Assembly (NCBI GenBank): GCA_002118135.1
Contig: BDIU01000097.1
Span: 62,001 to 126,000, forward strand
Source of the DNA: Trebouxia sp. TZW2008
Lineage: Eukaryota; Chlorophyta; Trebouxiophyceae; Trebouxiales; Trebouxiaceae
Direction: 5' to 3'
Length of the DNA stretch: 64,000 nucleotides
In this document: positions 54,212 to 64,000 of the stretch, in pieces
Position numbering within the stretch: the stretch's first letter is position 1
How the letters are laid out: the number at the start of each line of letters is the position of its first letter
Notes under the pieces: generated by a model
Seen by the model: the letters and a program-made list of their open reading frames with translations, nothing else
What the model was told of the DNA's origin: nothing
Databases searched by the model: none
Position numbers and translations under genes: made by a program

Positions 54212-57200
54212 ATGTCTCCTTCGCAGGGTGCTACGCTACCGATCAAGCGCATTGATCAGAATTCCGAGCCAGGGAAAGCGCTGCAAAAAGTGATTCAAAC
54301 CAAACTAAAAGACTTTTTAGGTCCAGACTATGCAGATGATGTCTTGCCTCTGTACATTGTTGTCATGCTGGCCCATGGCAATGGATCTGAGCTGGTCGCG
54401 GACAACCTGGAGGCTTTTTTGGGAGAGGACAAGGCTCAAGTGTTTGTGCAGTGGTGAGTATCAATAAAGCATGCAAACAAAGGGTGTTGCCTGTCATCAC
54501 ATACAACTTCCTACTGTGATTGAGTCCAATTTGCGGTCACAGGCTCTTTCAACATCTCGAGGACGCCGGGGACAAGTACTCAGCTCCCGACGAGATCGAT
54601 CATAGGTCCGCATCGTCTTCGCCTGACGGCACATCTGCGGAGGAGGTTGGTTCCGAGGATGGTGAAGCTAGCGCAATGCAACAGGATGAGCCACCGCAAC
54701 CTAGGTTAGCTGATTCTAGAGTTTAGCAACACTAAAGCGACACAACATGAGACCAATTAAGCGTCATTGCAGTTTGATCATTATCTTGCAGTCCTGAGGA
54801 AGCTCCACAGGCTCCCAGTGCAGAACAGCTTACAAGTGGAGCCAATGCAGCCCCCCCTGACTCAAGCAAAGCATCTCAAAGGCAAGACATGCCCCATGCC
54901 TTTGAAGAAAAGCAAATGAATGAAAAGTGCTGGTCCATGACATTGCAACTATGCCATTGTATATGCACAATAACAGCTCTACCCATGCAGTCAGCTGCTT
55001 CCCCAGTCAGTTGTCATTCGTTTCCGTTTATGCAAGCTTATAACTTTGCATCAAAATCTGTGACCCTTCCTCTTTGCCACGATACCCAGCATGCGCCTGC
55101 AACCATCTTGTGAAAGTTCCCACTGTCGTGACAGCTGACAACTCTGCAGGCACTTAGTCAAAAGTCCAGATCAGAGCAGACACGATAACAGGCGCCACCA
55201 ATCAGAGCAGGACCGTCACTATCATAGGCCGGAACGGAGTCATGGGCACATACACAGCACACACAGAGGGCAGGACAGCCATGATAGAGGCTACAGGTAC
55301 GCTGCTTTCACGGAATTCATTTGCATGCAATTCAGACACAGTGCTATGTGCATGATCCTGTTGGACTGCTGACCTGTTGTTAGGACTGCATTGTCAGACA
55401 CGCATCACAAATTTAATTACAGTGCACAACCGGCCATCACATGTCATGCTTTGCCACTACAAGCTTCTGCTGTTTGTTGAAGTTGATTTGCATATCTCAT
55501 CCTCATGCACACGCACATGCTGCATATTCTGCTTCAACAAGATTCTCTTCGTACATATGCCAGTCACACCTCCAGCGGATGTGCCTGTAAAGCCGTGTTG
55601 ATCATACCGCATCTGGACTCATCAACATCTTGCCGTGCATTAAGAAAACGTTGCGTCAAACCCTGTTACATCAGAAAGTATCTCTTCATTCCCCAGTACA
55701 TCTGCACAGGGATAGCTGCAGCGACTGGCGCCATGAGCGGCAGCACTACAGCAGTCATGCGTACACTGGCAGAAGGTACAGAAGCCCAGAAGGAGACTAC
55801 AGGCAGCCTGGACCTTACGGTGACAGGCATGAAAGGCAAAAGGATGTTGCTAGAGGCATTTTGCGCAGCAGAGATGACAGTCACAGGGATCATTACGCAC
55901 AGGATCACAGAGAGCCAAAACGGCGCAGATCTGACCCCATTGGAGACACCTATCTGCGTGATGCCTATGAGGCCAGGGATGTCAGGAATCACAGGTACTG
56001 GTTGTTGACTGCCCATGCACACAACGCTTGTGATTGCTGCTTTTTTGTATGCAGATGAAACTTGAACTTGTCGTAGAGGACCTTTGAGCTGTTGAGGTCC
56101 GCGAAATTTTGTGTCTTGAAGTTGTACCAGCGCAATACGGCAGCGCTGGTGTTAGCAGTGAAGCTGCTGCAGTCACTGAGCAGTGCAGAAAACACCAAGA
56201 CCTGGCCACAGCATCAGTAGGTGCTTGCCTATAGAGCCTGTGGCAGAACACCGTGCCAGCTGTCCAGCTGCAGTAGACATGTTCTTTGAGACATCCTGAC
56301 TGTGACACTGGTCACCGCTGTGTCTCCAACACAGAGGTAACCAGTGCCACAGTCACATAGCTTACGGTCATCATGACTGAATGCCTGATCTTCAGCAGTT
56401 TTGCTGCTTGTACAGGCACTAGTGAGCATATTGTGACACGGCAATGCTGTGAGACTGTTGATTGTAGCAACTGGTACCTTTTGTGGTTCTGGTCCTGCAT
56501 CAGCATGACAGCAGCACCTTTGCTGCAGCAAACGCCTGGCAATCCAGAAAACTTTGTAGCACTGCAGACCCTGAAATTGACAGTATGCTGCATGGTTCTG
56601 AACAAGTCACAAGCAATGTGGCCAGCCAGGGAGTGGTTCGCAGGCGCTCAGAAGGTAACATGAGGTCAGATGCCATATTGACGGCCAGAGAGCCTGCTCA
56701 TGAAGATGAGATGGTTTCAGAGCCACTCAAGCCAAAAGCACTGCACACCACAAGATTGCTAGCCTGATGCATTTTGGTGAACAATTTCAAGCAACGTTGC
56801 CAGCTTGACAAATGCTTTTCAGGCGATCAGGAGGTCGCATGAGATCAGATGCCATATTAGCAGCCAGAGAGCCTGCTGATGAGGATGAGTTGATTTCAGA
56901 GCCACCCAAGCCAAAAATACCAGCTGTACGCAGCATTGTACAGCGTGTAGATTCTGGCAATGATGAAGCCGAAGAGGAACGGCATCACTCAACAGCAGTC
57001 AGGTGAAGCCTTTTCTGCAGCATCAGTACAGTAGCAATGTATCCATGAGGTGTCAATTGCTTGCTTGCTCGCTCGCTCGCTGGCACGCTTCCTTGCTTGA
57101 CTGATTACTTAGTTGATTGGTCACCTTATTGATCGACCACTTCATTCACTGGGAACAACTGCAAATATGTCTGCTGCTGTGTCCTGTTCTGTGACGCAGG

Positions 57201-60200
57201 CAGCTTTGCTAACTCACCAACAGATGCAACTGATCAACTGTCGGTGAGCTACTAACGCCGCCTGCGTCACAGAACAGGTTGTAGCAGCACATGTCTGCGC
57301 TGTTGTTGCTGTTCAGTCCATGTCCACACATCACACATTACTCAGGACATAAGCACAGCAAGCTTGGCTGTCACATGCGGACGATTGTGATTGAGAAGTG
57401 GCACTGTCAGTATGACCCCCTGCTCGCTCCCTATGACAGAACATTACAAGTCTAAGTCCATTCAAAGGCAAGTCTTTGCTGACGGCAGCTGTTGCCTCAG
57501 GCTGGCTACTGCAGGTCTTGCGGGCTGGCTCGTGTTTGCATGACTCTGCATGATGCTGCATCATATTGTTCTGAGAAGAACCTATGTCTGCTGCCGTGTC
57601 CTGTCCTGTGACGCCGGCAGCTTTGCAAACACACCAACAGATGAAACTGACCAACTGTCGGACGGCTAGCTAGGCTGCCTGCATCACAAAACAGGACGTG
57701 GCAGCACGTGCCTTTGCTGTTGTTCTCAGCTCATGTCCAAAGACATTTCTTTGCTGATGGCAACTTATGCCCCAGGCTTGCTACTGCAGGCAGCACATGT
57801 CTCTGCTGCTGTTCTCACTCCAAATTCAAAGACAGAGCTCTGCTGACGGCAACTTTTGCCCCAGGCTGGCTACTGCAGGCAGTGCATGTCTCTGCTATTG
57901 TTGTCAATGCATGTGCCAAGACTTGAATTTGCTGATGGCAGCTTATGCCCCAGGCTGGCTTCTGCAGGCAGTGCATGTCTCTGCTATTGTAGTCAATGCA
58001 TGTCCCAAGACTTGAATTTGCTGATGGCAGCTTATGCCCCAGGCTGGCAGCACATGTCTTTGCTGTTGTTCTCAATGCATGTTCAAAGACAATTCCTTGC
58101 TGACGGCAGCTTTTTTCCAGGCTGGCTACTGCAAGTCTTGCATGCTGGCTACTGCATGTCTTGCTGGCTTGTGTTTGCATACCTCTGCATGATGCTGCAT
58201 TATGTTGTTCTGCACCACAATGAGAAGGACCTATGTAATTTGTCCTTGCCTTCTGTGTATGTTCACACATCAGAAAAGTTGACACGGATGTGGAAGTACA
58301 TATTGAGTACCTATGCATGCATGCCTGACTGCGAAACACGACAGCCAGGCAGGCTACTTGAAACAGCAATGCGACAGGGGTCCGCCCCAATTTAGCTCAA
58401 CCGCCCTTCTGTCTACAGCTCACAACAACACACATGTTTGCCTGGCTGCAGAAAGCGACCTCCAGTCAGTTAGGCCGTCGTCAAACACCAATGTGCCAAG
58501 GTTCTGCATCTCATGGCCTGCACCATGATACACAGGCCTACATTGCCACGCATCTCCCATATATCTTCACTGCACGTTTGCATGTCAGAGATGCTGACAC
58601 CCATGCCTGATCGCAGAACACGCGATCGGCAGCCAGTCAGACTGTTTGAAACAGCAATGCGACAGGTGGCGGCTCCCAGTCAGCCCAATCGCCCCTCTGT
58701 CTTTGACAGACTCACCACCCAGGCAGCACAGGGCAACAGCGCAGCTGCTGTCACAGCTTCCGCAGTGGTCAAGCGGTTACGCAAATCAGCAGCTGCTGCA
58801 TCAGCTGACTCAGACGGTAAGCCTGTCTGTCACAGGCGCTCACCTTAAGCTTTCGCCTTGCAGAGGTGTTCATGCTTGCAGCTACCTTTACAGATTCTGC
58901 GGCGGTCAAACAGTTGCGCAAATTTGCAGCTGCTGCGTCAGCTGACTCAGATCAGGACCTGTGAGCCATTGAGCAAAGCTCTTGCCTCCCATGCTGTCAC
59001 AGCTTCTGCAGTGGTCAGGCAACAAAAGCCATCAGCATGTGATGCATCCAAAGCATGGTGGTACTTGCTGCTCTGTCACATGCCCTGATAGCGTGTGGTT
59101 TGTAGAGCACACCAGCCTGTGCTTGCTGTCACATCAACAGCTCAACACCCTAGTGTTTTGCAATGATGTGATACTCATCAGACACGACAGTCAACAGACC
59201 AGATTTGCACAGACAAACAATACCTGAGATTCACAAGCAGGTTGGACTGACGTTTAGACAATGATGTACGCAGGGCGAGAGAGTAGTGGCATTGCAGCCA
59301 TGAAGCAGCAGCTGAAGCTGATGGAGCAGGAAGTGACTAAGCTGCGCAAGGAGCAGCAAGCAGTCCTCACGCGTGTCAACACCATGCCAGCGGCCTCAGC
59401 TGTGGCCACCGCCGCTGTCAGCCTTCAAGAAACTACATCTATTGTGGTCCAGAACGTCCACTTTTCAGTCACTCCTCAGATTCTCTCTGCCCATTTTAGC
59501 GGGTGAGAAGCTGCAGTTCCCCATTCTCTTGTGTATCACAGCATCACATGCTGTGTCAGCGTTGTCTTTCCATTTGATGTGTGTCAACGACAGCTTTCAA
59601 GTCACTGCACGTAATGCATAGCCAGGGTCATTACCACCATGCTGTGATTAGTGACAGAGGTCAGCATTCAACAAGCCCAGTACAGTACAATTTGCCATTC
59701 TTGACGAAATCAGCATGCATCTGATTAGAGAGTAGTGTGTTGAACCAAAACACAGCAGATATTGCTTTGCAATCTGTCTGTTTTCAAACATGGGCACGTG
59801 CTACAGCACTTGACGCAATTGATGCTATCATGCAGGTGTGGGCCTGCAGTCAGAGTGACCATTGTGAAGGACAAGGTCACAAGTCACCCAACAGGCACAG
59901 CGTATGTACAGTTTGTCACAGCAGCACAAGCAACAGCAGCATTAGCCCTGTCAGGCTCAGCATTGCTGCAGCGATCAATCACTGTCAGTCTGAAACCGCT
60001 CAAGCCTGTGTTGTCACATGCGGCCACCTTCCCACGCGCAAACCCTAGAGTTATGCATGACCCATATTTGCCATTCGGGTTTCAGCACCCAGCAGCGCAA
60101 TTTGCAAGGACTCAATATGCTGAGCCAGGCAGTTGGGCGCTGCGAGGAAGAGGACGGGGCAGAAGCTGGAGCAGCAGAAGTGGCAATTCCAATGCCAGAG

Positions 60201-60262
60201 GTGGCAGAACCTCACAACAGCGCAAAAGCAATGTGTACATTCGACCTGATTTGAAACAATGA
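54212..60262 (+). CDS. RNA-binding protein, ZC3H14/Nab2-type PWI-like domain plus RRM
   Basis: Ten exons close exactly as 682 codons plus stop: 54212-54453, 54543-54704, 54792-54881, 55150-55296, 55710-55994, 56560-56654, 56831-57002, 58617-58816, 59274-59502 and 59836-60262. Residues ~17-85 form a PWI-like helical domain (KALQKVIQTKLKDFLG, ADDVLPLYIVVMLAHG, LEAFLGEDKAQVFVQWLF), like the N-terminus of ZC3H14 and Nab2. A long Arg/Asp/His/Ser-rich region follows (DRHYHRPERSHGH, RGILRSRDDSHRD), with a nuclear-signal-like KRRRSDP. Then come a coiled coil (AAMKQQLKLMEQEVTKLRKE) and a PABPN1-like RRM (SIVVQNVHFSV as RNP2, GTAYVQF as RNP1). The tail is RGRGRGRSW, RGGRTSQQRK and YIRPDL. No CCCH finger is seen. 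Likely a nuclear poly(A)/mRNA-processing factor. Intron 54882-55149 has a GC donor (AAG/GCAAGA). Exons 56831 and 58617 have echoes. Confidence 0.88.
56628..56760 (+). repeat. echo of PWI-RRM exon 7, contiguous with exon 6
   Basis: TCAGATGCCATATT, AGCCAGAGAGCCTGCT and TTTCAGAGCCAC.CAAGCCAAAA occur both here and in exon 7 (56831-57002). The copy runs straight on from exon 6 without a splice site and stays open for ~40 codons. A transcript skipping the exon 6 donor would read a duplicate peptide and end at 56767. Confidence 0.85.
57183..57278. mobile_element. 96-bp palindromic element, copy 1
   Basis: Perfect 19-bp inverted ends CCTGTTCTGTGACGCAGGC and GCCTGCGTCACAGAACAGG around ~58 bases. The palindrome extends outward with mismatches (ATGTCTGCTGCTGTGT against its counterpart). 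Copy 2 has identical length. Confidence 0.85.
57470..58140. repeat. ~88-bp tandem array in PWI-RRM intron
   Basis: Six to seven units carrying CTGA.GGCA.CTT.TGCCCCAGG, CTGGCTACTGCAGGCAG and CATGTCTCTGCT. Units start near 57475, 57755, 57838, 57925, 58018 and 58095. The first is separated from the rest by palindromic element copy 2. Confidence 0.9.
57600..57695. mobile_element. 96-bp palindromic element, copy 2
   Basis: Ends CCTGTCCTGTGACGCCGGC and GCCTGCATCACAAAACAGG. Internal ACCAACAGATG and ACCAACTGTCGG are shared with copy 1. It lies 417 bp downstream in the same orientation within one PWI-RRM intron, so it may be part of a larger local duplication. Confidence 0.8.
58325..58440 (+). repeat. 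echo of PWI-RRM exon 8 start
   Basis: GACTGCGAAACACGACAGCC, CTTGAAACAGCAATGCGACA, AGCTCAACCGCCC and TTCTGTC match exon 8 (58617-58816), ~290 bp upstream. Downstream copies of the exon end are at 58885-58962 (GCGGTCAAACAGTTGCGCAA) and 58992-59050 (GCTGTCACAGCTTCTGCAGT). Confidence 0.9.
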
Positions 60263-61034
60263 ATAGTGTGTGCTGGCAAAGTCTGCTGAATTGTCAAGCA
60301 TCACACCGTAGCAAAGAGTGGCAGTATGGTAGTCAGCATCTGTGTGCTAATTGATCGTTCGTAGACTAGTAGGAGTGCGCCAACATTGAATAAGGCTGTT
60401 TGACAAATAACCCAAATTCTTCTGAGGCTTTGTGCAGGATTGATCTATCATCTGGTGGCATGCACATGGCAACATACAGCCATCATCTTCTGGCGCTTGA
60501 GATTTGTTCCTCTTTTGGAACCAGCTGAGCTTTCATGCTTGCTGTAAATGCCATCAGACATTGTTCAAGTGCGGTGTAAAAGCGGTTGTAACTACACCAG
60601 TTCATGGTGCACTAGGGCTAGCTGAAGGGTTGCAATCAACAATTATGTTGCTTGCAGGATGCAATGGTGCTTGCACTTAGCTGCACACAACTTGAGCATT
60701 GTCTGACTGTATATGTCCATTACCAAACCGTCTACATCCCCGGAAAAGGGTTTACGAGAGAAGTTTGGCTTCTTATGCACGAGATCCTTGTCGTAAAGTA
60801 CTACGATCTAGGCCCACGTGCTCGTGAGCAAAGCATTCGCGCAAAGCATTTGACCACTTTCTAGCGTCGAAAGCATAGTGGGATCCATCAGCGAGGACAT
60901 AGTCATCTGTGGCACCCAGTCAGTTCATTAGACAGCGTGCGGCTTATGCTCAGCGATGGACCCTTTCTGACCTGCGCCAAGTAGACAGGTGTGGTACAGC
61001 TGGCAAGTGTTAGCAGTGTGAGGGGGCTTTGAGC
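60263..61034. other. intergenic region before the membrane-protein gene
   Basis: A plus frame at 60652-60864 is open (YIPGKGFTREVWLLMHEILV) but has no splice partners or family match. It is left unassigned. The promoter of the 61035 gene is expected here. Confidence 0.4.
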
Positions 61035-63701
61035 ATGGGCCAGGCTGGCGTAGCGGACCAACTAGCAAGCAGAAGGGATGTTAGCTCGCCTTTGCCTGAA
61101 GAGACCCAGTACCTTGTCCACGACGCTTTGAACTGCTTCAGCTTGGTGCAAGTCCTAAATGGTGCCATAGCTTCTCTAGTCACTCTCGCCGGATGCCTGT
61201 ACAAGCAAGGCAATTTTGCGGGTGAGGGTTACACGATCCGAAACGTACAGATTGCTGCAGTACCAAGCATGTCAGCCGTACTTGATTGGCGACCAAACTG
61301 ACGTGTGGCACTGATCGTTGAAATCGAGACACTTTGTAAGCAGTGCCTCTGCAAAACAAACGCAGGCGTCTGACATTCGCTCCTGCTTGTGCAGCAGTAC
61401 ATCATGGCATGCCGTGGAACCTGCTGAGGTTTGCCTTCCTAAGCCTTGTTGGGCTTGTCAGTCACAAGGTAAACCCAGCCGTAGTCTGCTTGACATCTTG
61501 TCCAGCCACTTGCTGTCTTTGCATTTGCCATTCTGTGTGCTTGCACCACGCTGCCGTTTGCTGAGCAGTGGTGATGGCAACACTCACACAGCTAGCTGTT
61601 GCGAAATTGCATGCACATGCCTGACACCCCTATAGCTTACCAGCCCAATAGCAAGATTCAGGATGACTCTGCCAGACAAGGGCTTAGAATGCATATCTAT
61701 GCTCACAGCAGCTACTGTGAGAACTGCACATGGAAGCCCGCCCAATGCCTCGCTTTGATGCATTGCTCATTAACAGGGCCTAAGACGCCGGACGTTCTGC
61801 CTGTGGCGTACACATTGGTTTGCAAGAAATGTTGTGTTCACCCACAGCACTGACTGCAAGCTGCTGTGACACAGGCACTTAGCACAAAGCGGGACTACCC
61901 CTGGGGTGTTCGGCGCCATGCCTTGGTACATGCCGCAATCTACATGCAGCTGGCTTGGTTCAGCAGCGAGCTTGTGCTTGCTTCTACAGCTGTGGCCCTT
62001 GCGCCTCGCATCATGGGTAAGCCAATTGCACCAATCACCAGTAATTGATACTCTGCCATCAGGGCCTAGTAGGGGATCACACAGACACTGGCAGTTTCTA
62101 CTCAGTACCGATTTAGCAGCAAGCTTGTGCTTGCATCCACAGCTGTCGCCCTTGCGCCTTACATCATGGGTAAACCAGCGTCCCAGTTCAGTCAATCAAT
62201 CAGTAGCGCATTTGCTGTCATCAGGACCCAGTAGGGGATTATACAGTCGATAGAACTTGCAGTCCGTGGTAGGGAGCCAGATTTGACTCATCAATATTCC
62301 CATACAGACAATGTCAGCATCTAGTCAATTCAGCAGGGAGCTTGTGCTTGCATTCACAGCTGTGGCCCTTGCGCCTCGCACCAGGGGTAAGGGAGCGTCC
62401 CAGTTCACCAATCAATCAGTAATTTACTTGTTGTCATCAGGACCCAGTGCGGGATCATACAGACAATGTCAGGACCCAGTTAGGGATTGTACAGACAATG
62501 TCAGCGTCTAGTCAATACTGGTTCAGTAGCGAGCTTGTGCTTGCATCCACAGCTGTTGCCCCTGCGCCTTGCATGATGGTTAAGTCACGATTCCAGTCCA
62601 ATCAATCAAACTGCTGGAACTTCCCGGTCCTTGCAAATTGTCCAATGCGTGCAAGGCTCGTCAAGTATGACAAAAACACACTGAGCGGATCTTAACAACA
62701 AAAGCAGCTAGCGATGATCCAATCTTTCCATCATGCTCAGCAGATCAGCCACTTGATTGTGTGATGCCTTTTTCACCAGTCTTTCTGTCCATGGCAGCGT
62801 ATTTTGACTTTCTATCATGGTAACCCAGCAGGGGCTCATACAAGCAAAGACGGTGTCCAGTCAACAGCAATGTAGTTGCTGGGTCTGTTGCACTCCCTCA
62901 ACTGGGCCTGCATTGCGCAGATGTTTGGCACATGCCCATTTGGGCAAGTGCTATGCTGCAAGCTTACACAAGCTTGTGTTTGTGTAACGGTTTGCNNNNN
63001 NNNNNNNNNNNNNNNNNNNNNNNNNNNNNNNNNNNNNNNNNNNNNNNNNNNNNNNNNNNNNNNNNNNNNNNNNNGTTTGCGTTTTGGCATATGCTAGGAG
63101 CTGCAGCCATGAAGCACCCTGCTATATACTTGCTTTCCAGTTGCAAACCGCCTTTACTCTGCAGCAGGAAAAAGCCGTCAGTGTACTGCCAACGCGGTCA
63201 CAATTCATGGCACGTATGGAAACGGACTGTCGTTGTAGATGTACCCCTATGGCAAGCAGAAGCTGCTCAATCTATGTCACATCATACGCATAATTAACTG
63301 TCACATACTTGCAATAGCAACATGGCATGCTTGACAATTGGTATGCGTGGTCATGTACAGTTTCATTGTTGAGAACTCACATGCAAGCTCGTGTACAGTT
63401 TCATGCTAGATGACTGATATGCAAGCTGATTTCCACAGGTCAGCCAATGGAGGAAACCCAGTTCTCCTATGTTCCAGCTTCAGCAGCGTTGCAAGTATAT
63501 GGCTGTGGAGTGCTCATCACAGTTGGCGCTGCTTTGTGCTTTAGCAGCAGGCAAAGGCGGCACCTTCAGAACACAAGAGCTGACACAAACAGCAGTCAAT
63601 TCATATCAGGAAGCAGCAACCTTGCATCGCTTCAGTCTGCAGATGCTCATGGCCGTCCTGGTGCCTTGGTTCAGCCTCTCTTGCCTGAGGTCGCTGTTTG
63701 A
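61035..63701 (+). CDS. small four-helix membrane protein, unknown
   Basis: Four exons close exactly as 221 codons plus stop: 61035-61221, 61395-61468, 61875-62016 and 63439-63701. Hydrophobic segments at about residues 35-53 (LVQVLNGAIASLVTLAGC), 70-84 (LLRFAFLSLVGLV), 103-127 (ALVHAAIYMQLAWFSSELVL) and 149-165 (YGCGVLITVGAALCF) suggest four membrane passes with a Ser/Ala-rich cytosolic or lumenal tail. No family is recognised. The last exon is also open in a second frame, so the tail is the least certain part. Exons in the unsequenced or repeat-rich part (62016-63439, including the gap) could have been missed. Confidence 0.65.
62100..62600 (+). repeat. three echoes of membrane-gene exon 3 end
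   Basis: AGC.AGCTTGTGCTTGC.TCCA, CAGCTGTGGCCCTTGCGCC and CATCATGG/GTAA-like donors recur at about 62112-62175, 62330-62395 and 62518-62585 after the true exon (ends 62016). Each is separated by AATCAATCAGTA and TCAGGACCCAGTAGGG-type intron. Period ~190-220 bp. Confidence 0.95.
62996..63074. other. assembly gap (79 N)
   Basis: A run of 79 N within the last intron of the membrane-protein gene. The flanks are CGGTTTGC and GTTTGCG. The matching GTTTGC on both sides suggests a collapsed tandem repeat. Confidence 0.95.
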
Positions 63702-63725
63702 AATCAGAGGTGTTTGCTGTTAGGC

Positions 63726-63840
63726 ATCGTAGTCGGAGCCTCTGTCTAAAGAGGCAGCCCAAAACTGCTGCTTTAGAGCAGCAACCAGCAGAAAGTTGAG
63801 CTATGGTCCGACAACCCATGCTGTCTGAGTGGACGTTGTG
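63726..63840. repeat. dispersed palindromic repeat
   Basis: GAGCCTCTGTCTAAAGAGGC is the reverse complement of the unit at 2480-2720. It is followed by CTGCTGCTTTAGAGCAGCAA, itself near-palindromic and shared with 23405-23430. It links three loci across 60 kb. Confidence 0.7.
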
Positions 63841-64000
63841 TGCAGCGCGCTAGATGCAACCTGAGTGCAAGATTGCAGCCTTGCAAACAGAGTGCATCAA
63901 GATCGTTACTCTTCTAGATGAAAAAGCTCAACCCCCAATGCAAGCCAAGCTGACTCAACAACAGTTGTCCTTTTAGGGCACATCTGTTCACACCTTTGTG

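Noticed and set aside
57815..58395. 190- and 179-codon frames on both strands at 57.8-58.4 kb
   Set aside because: Both run through the ~88-bp tandem array in an intron; periodic amino-acid repeats without domain features.
61640..61853. Cys-rich exon (HIYAHSSYCENCTWK) in the membrane-protein gene
   Set aside because: It has an acceptor but no GT donor in phase, and the flanking exons 61395-61468 and 61875-62016 join directly in phase 0.
1..64000. CRISPR arrays, operons or bacterial-type promoters
   Set aside because: The tandem repeats have no spacer/repeat structure of that kind, and the genes are spliced nuclear genes.

Overview
The window looks like nuclear DNA of a green alga (chlorophyte). 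Every long gene is split into many short exons with GT-AG (a few GC-AG) introns. Two genes encode chloroplast-type RelA/SpoT homologues with transit-peptide-like N-termini, and one encodes a transit-peptide-bearing sirohydrochlorin ferrochelatase. Short plant-type telomere repeats (TTTAGGG) occur inside the sequence. I did not determine the species. Exon models were built by hand from splice sites, reading phase and protein family knowledge. Six models close exactly in phase from ATG to stop: alpha/beta hydrolase, WW protein, ferrochelatase, RSH1, PWI-RRM protein and the small membrane protein.

Layout. 1-1.4 kb: 3' part of a BAG-domain co-chaperone gene (+). 1.4-3.5 kb: repeats and a MITE. 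3.6-7.8 kb: LSM14/DCP5 decapping regulator (-). 8.5-9.6 kb: a small secreted protein and a RING-H2 protein (-). 9.7-12.4 kb: alpha/beta hydrolase (-). 12.9-22.7 kb: long RSH-family protein with HD, synthetase and TGS domains (+). 23.5-32.1 kb: an unrecognised, probably helical protein (-), with large CAG/CTG tracts in its introns. 32.7-34.3 kb: secreted WW-type protein (+). 36.1-39.9 kb: type II membrane protein with an NPD...HW module (-). 40.9-41.7 kb: ferrochelatase SirB (+). 42.6-53.0 kb: RSH1 orthologue, 907 aa (+). 54.2-60.3 kb: PWI-like/RRM RNA-binding protein, 682 aa (+). 61.0-63.7 kb: four-helix membrane protein, 221 aa (+), with a 79-base assembly gap in an intron.

The most striking feature is not a gene. 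Most introns carry one to five degraded, locally tandem copies of the neighbouring exon edge together with its splice site (called exon-edge echoes below). Copies of a 3' splice site plus exon start lie upstream of the true exon; copies of an exon end plus 5' splice site lie downstream of it. Periods are about 85-170 bp, and one series is exactly 124 bp. Echoes occur in nearly every multi-exon gene on both strands and make up much of the intron length. CAG tracts that begin 4-8 bases after two 5' splice sites appear to have been multiplied with them.

Mobile DNA: five copies of a roughly 150-190 bp TA-flanked, pogo/Tigger-like MITE, one 349-bp hAT-like MITE with an 8-bp target duplication, a pair of 96-bp palindromic elements, and a dispersed palindromic repeat.

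Functionally, the two RSH genes probably set chloroplast (p)ppGpp levels. The RSH-like protein at 12.9 kb keeps synthetase and hydrolase signatures. RSH1 keeps the hydrolase but has lost key synthetase residues, as in land-plant RSH1. DCP5, the PWI-RRM protein and BAG are cytosolic or nuclear RNA and protein quality-control factors with no evident link to the RSH genes.
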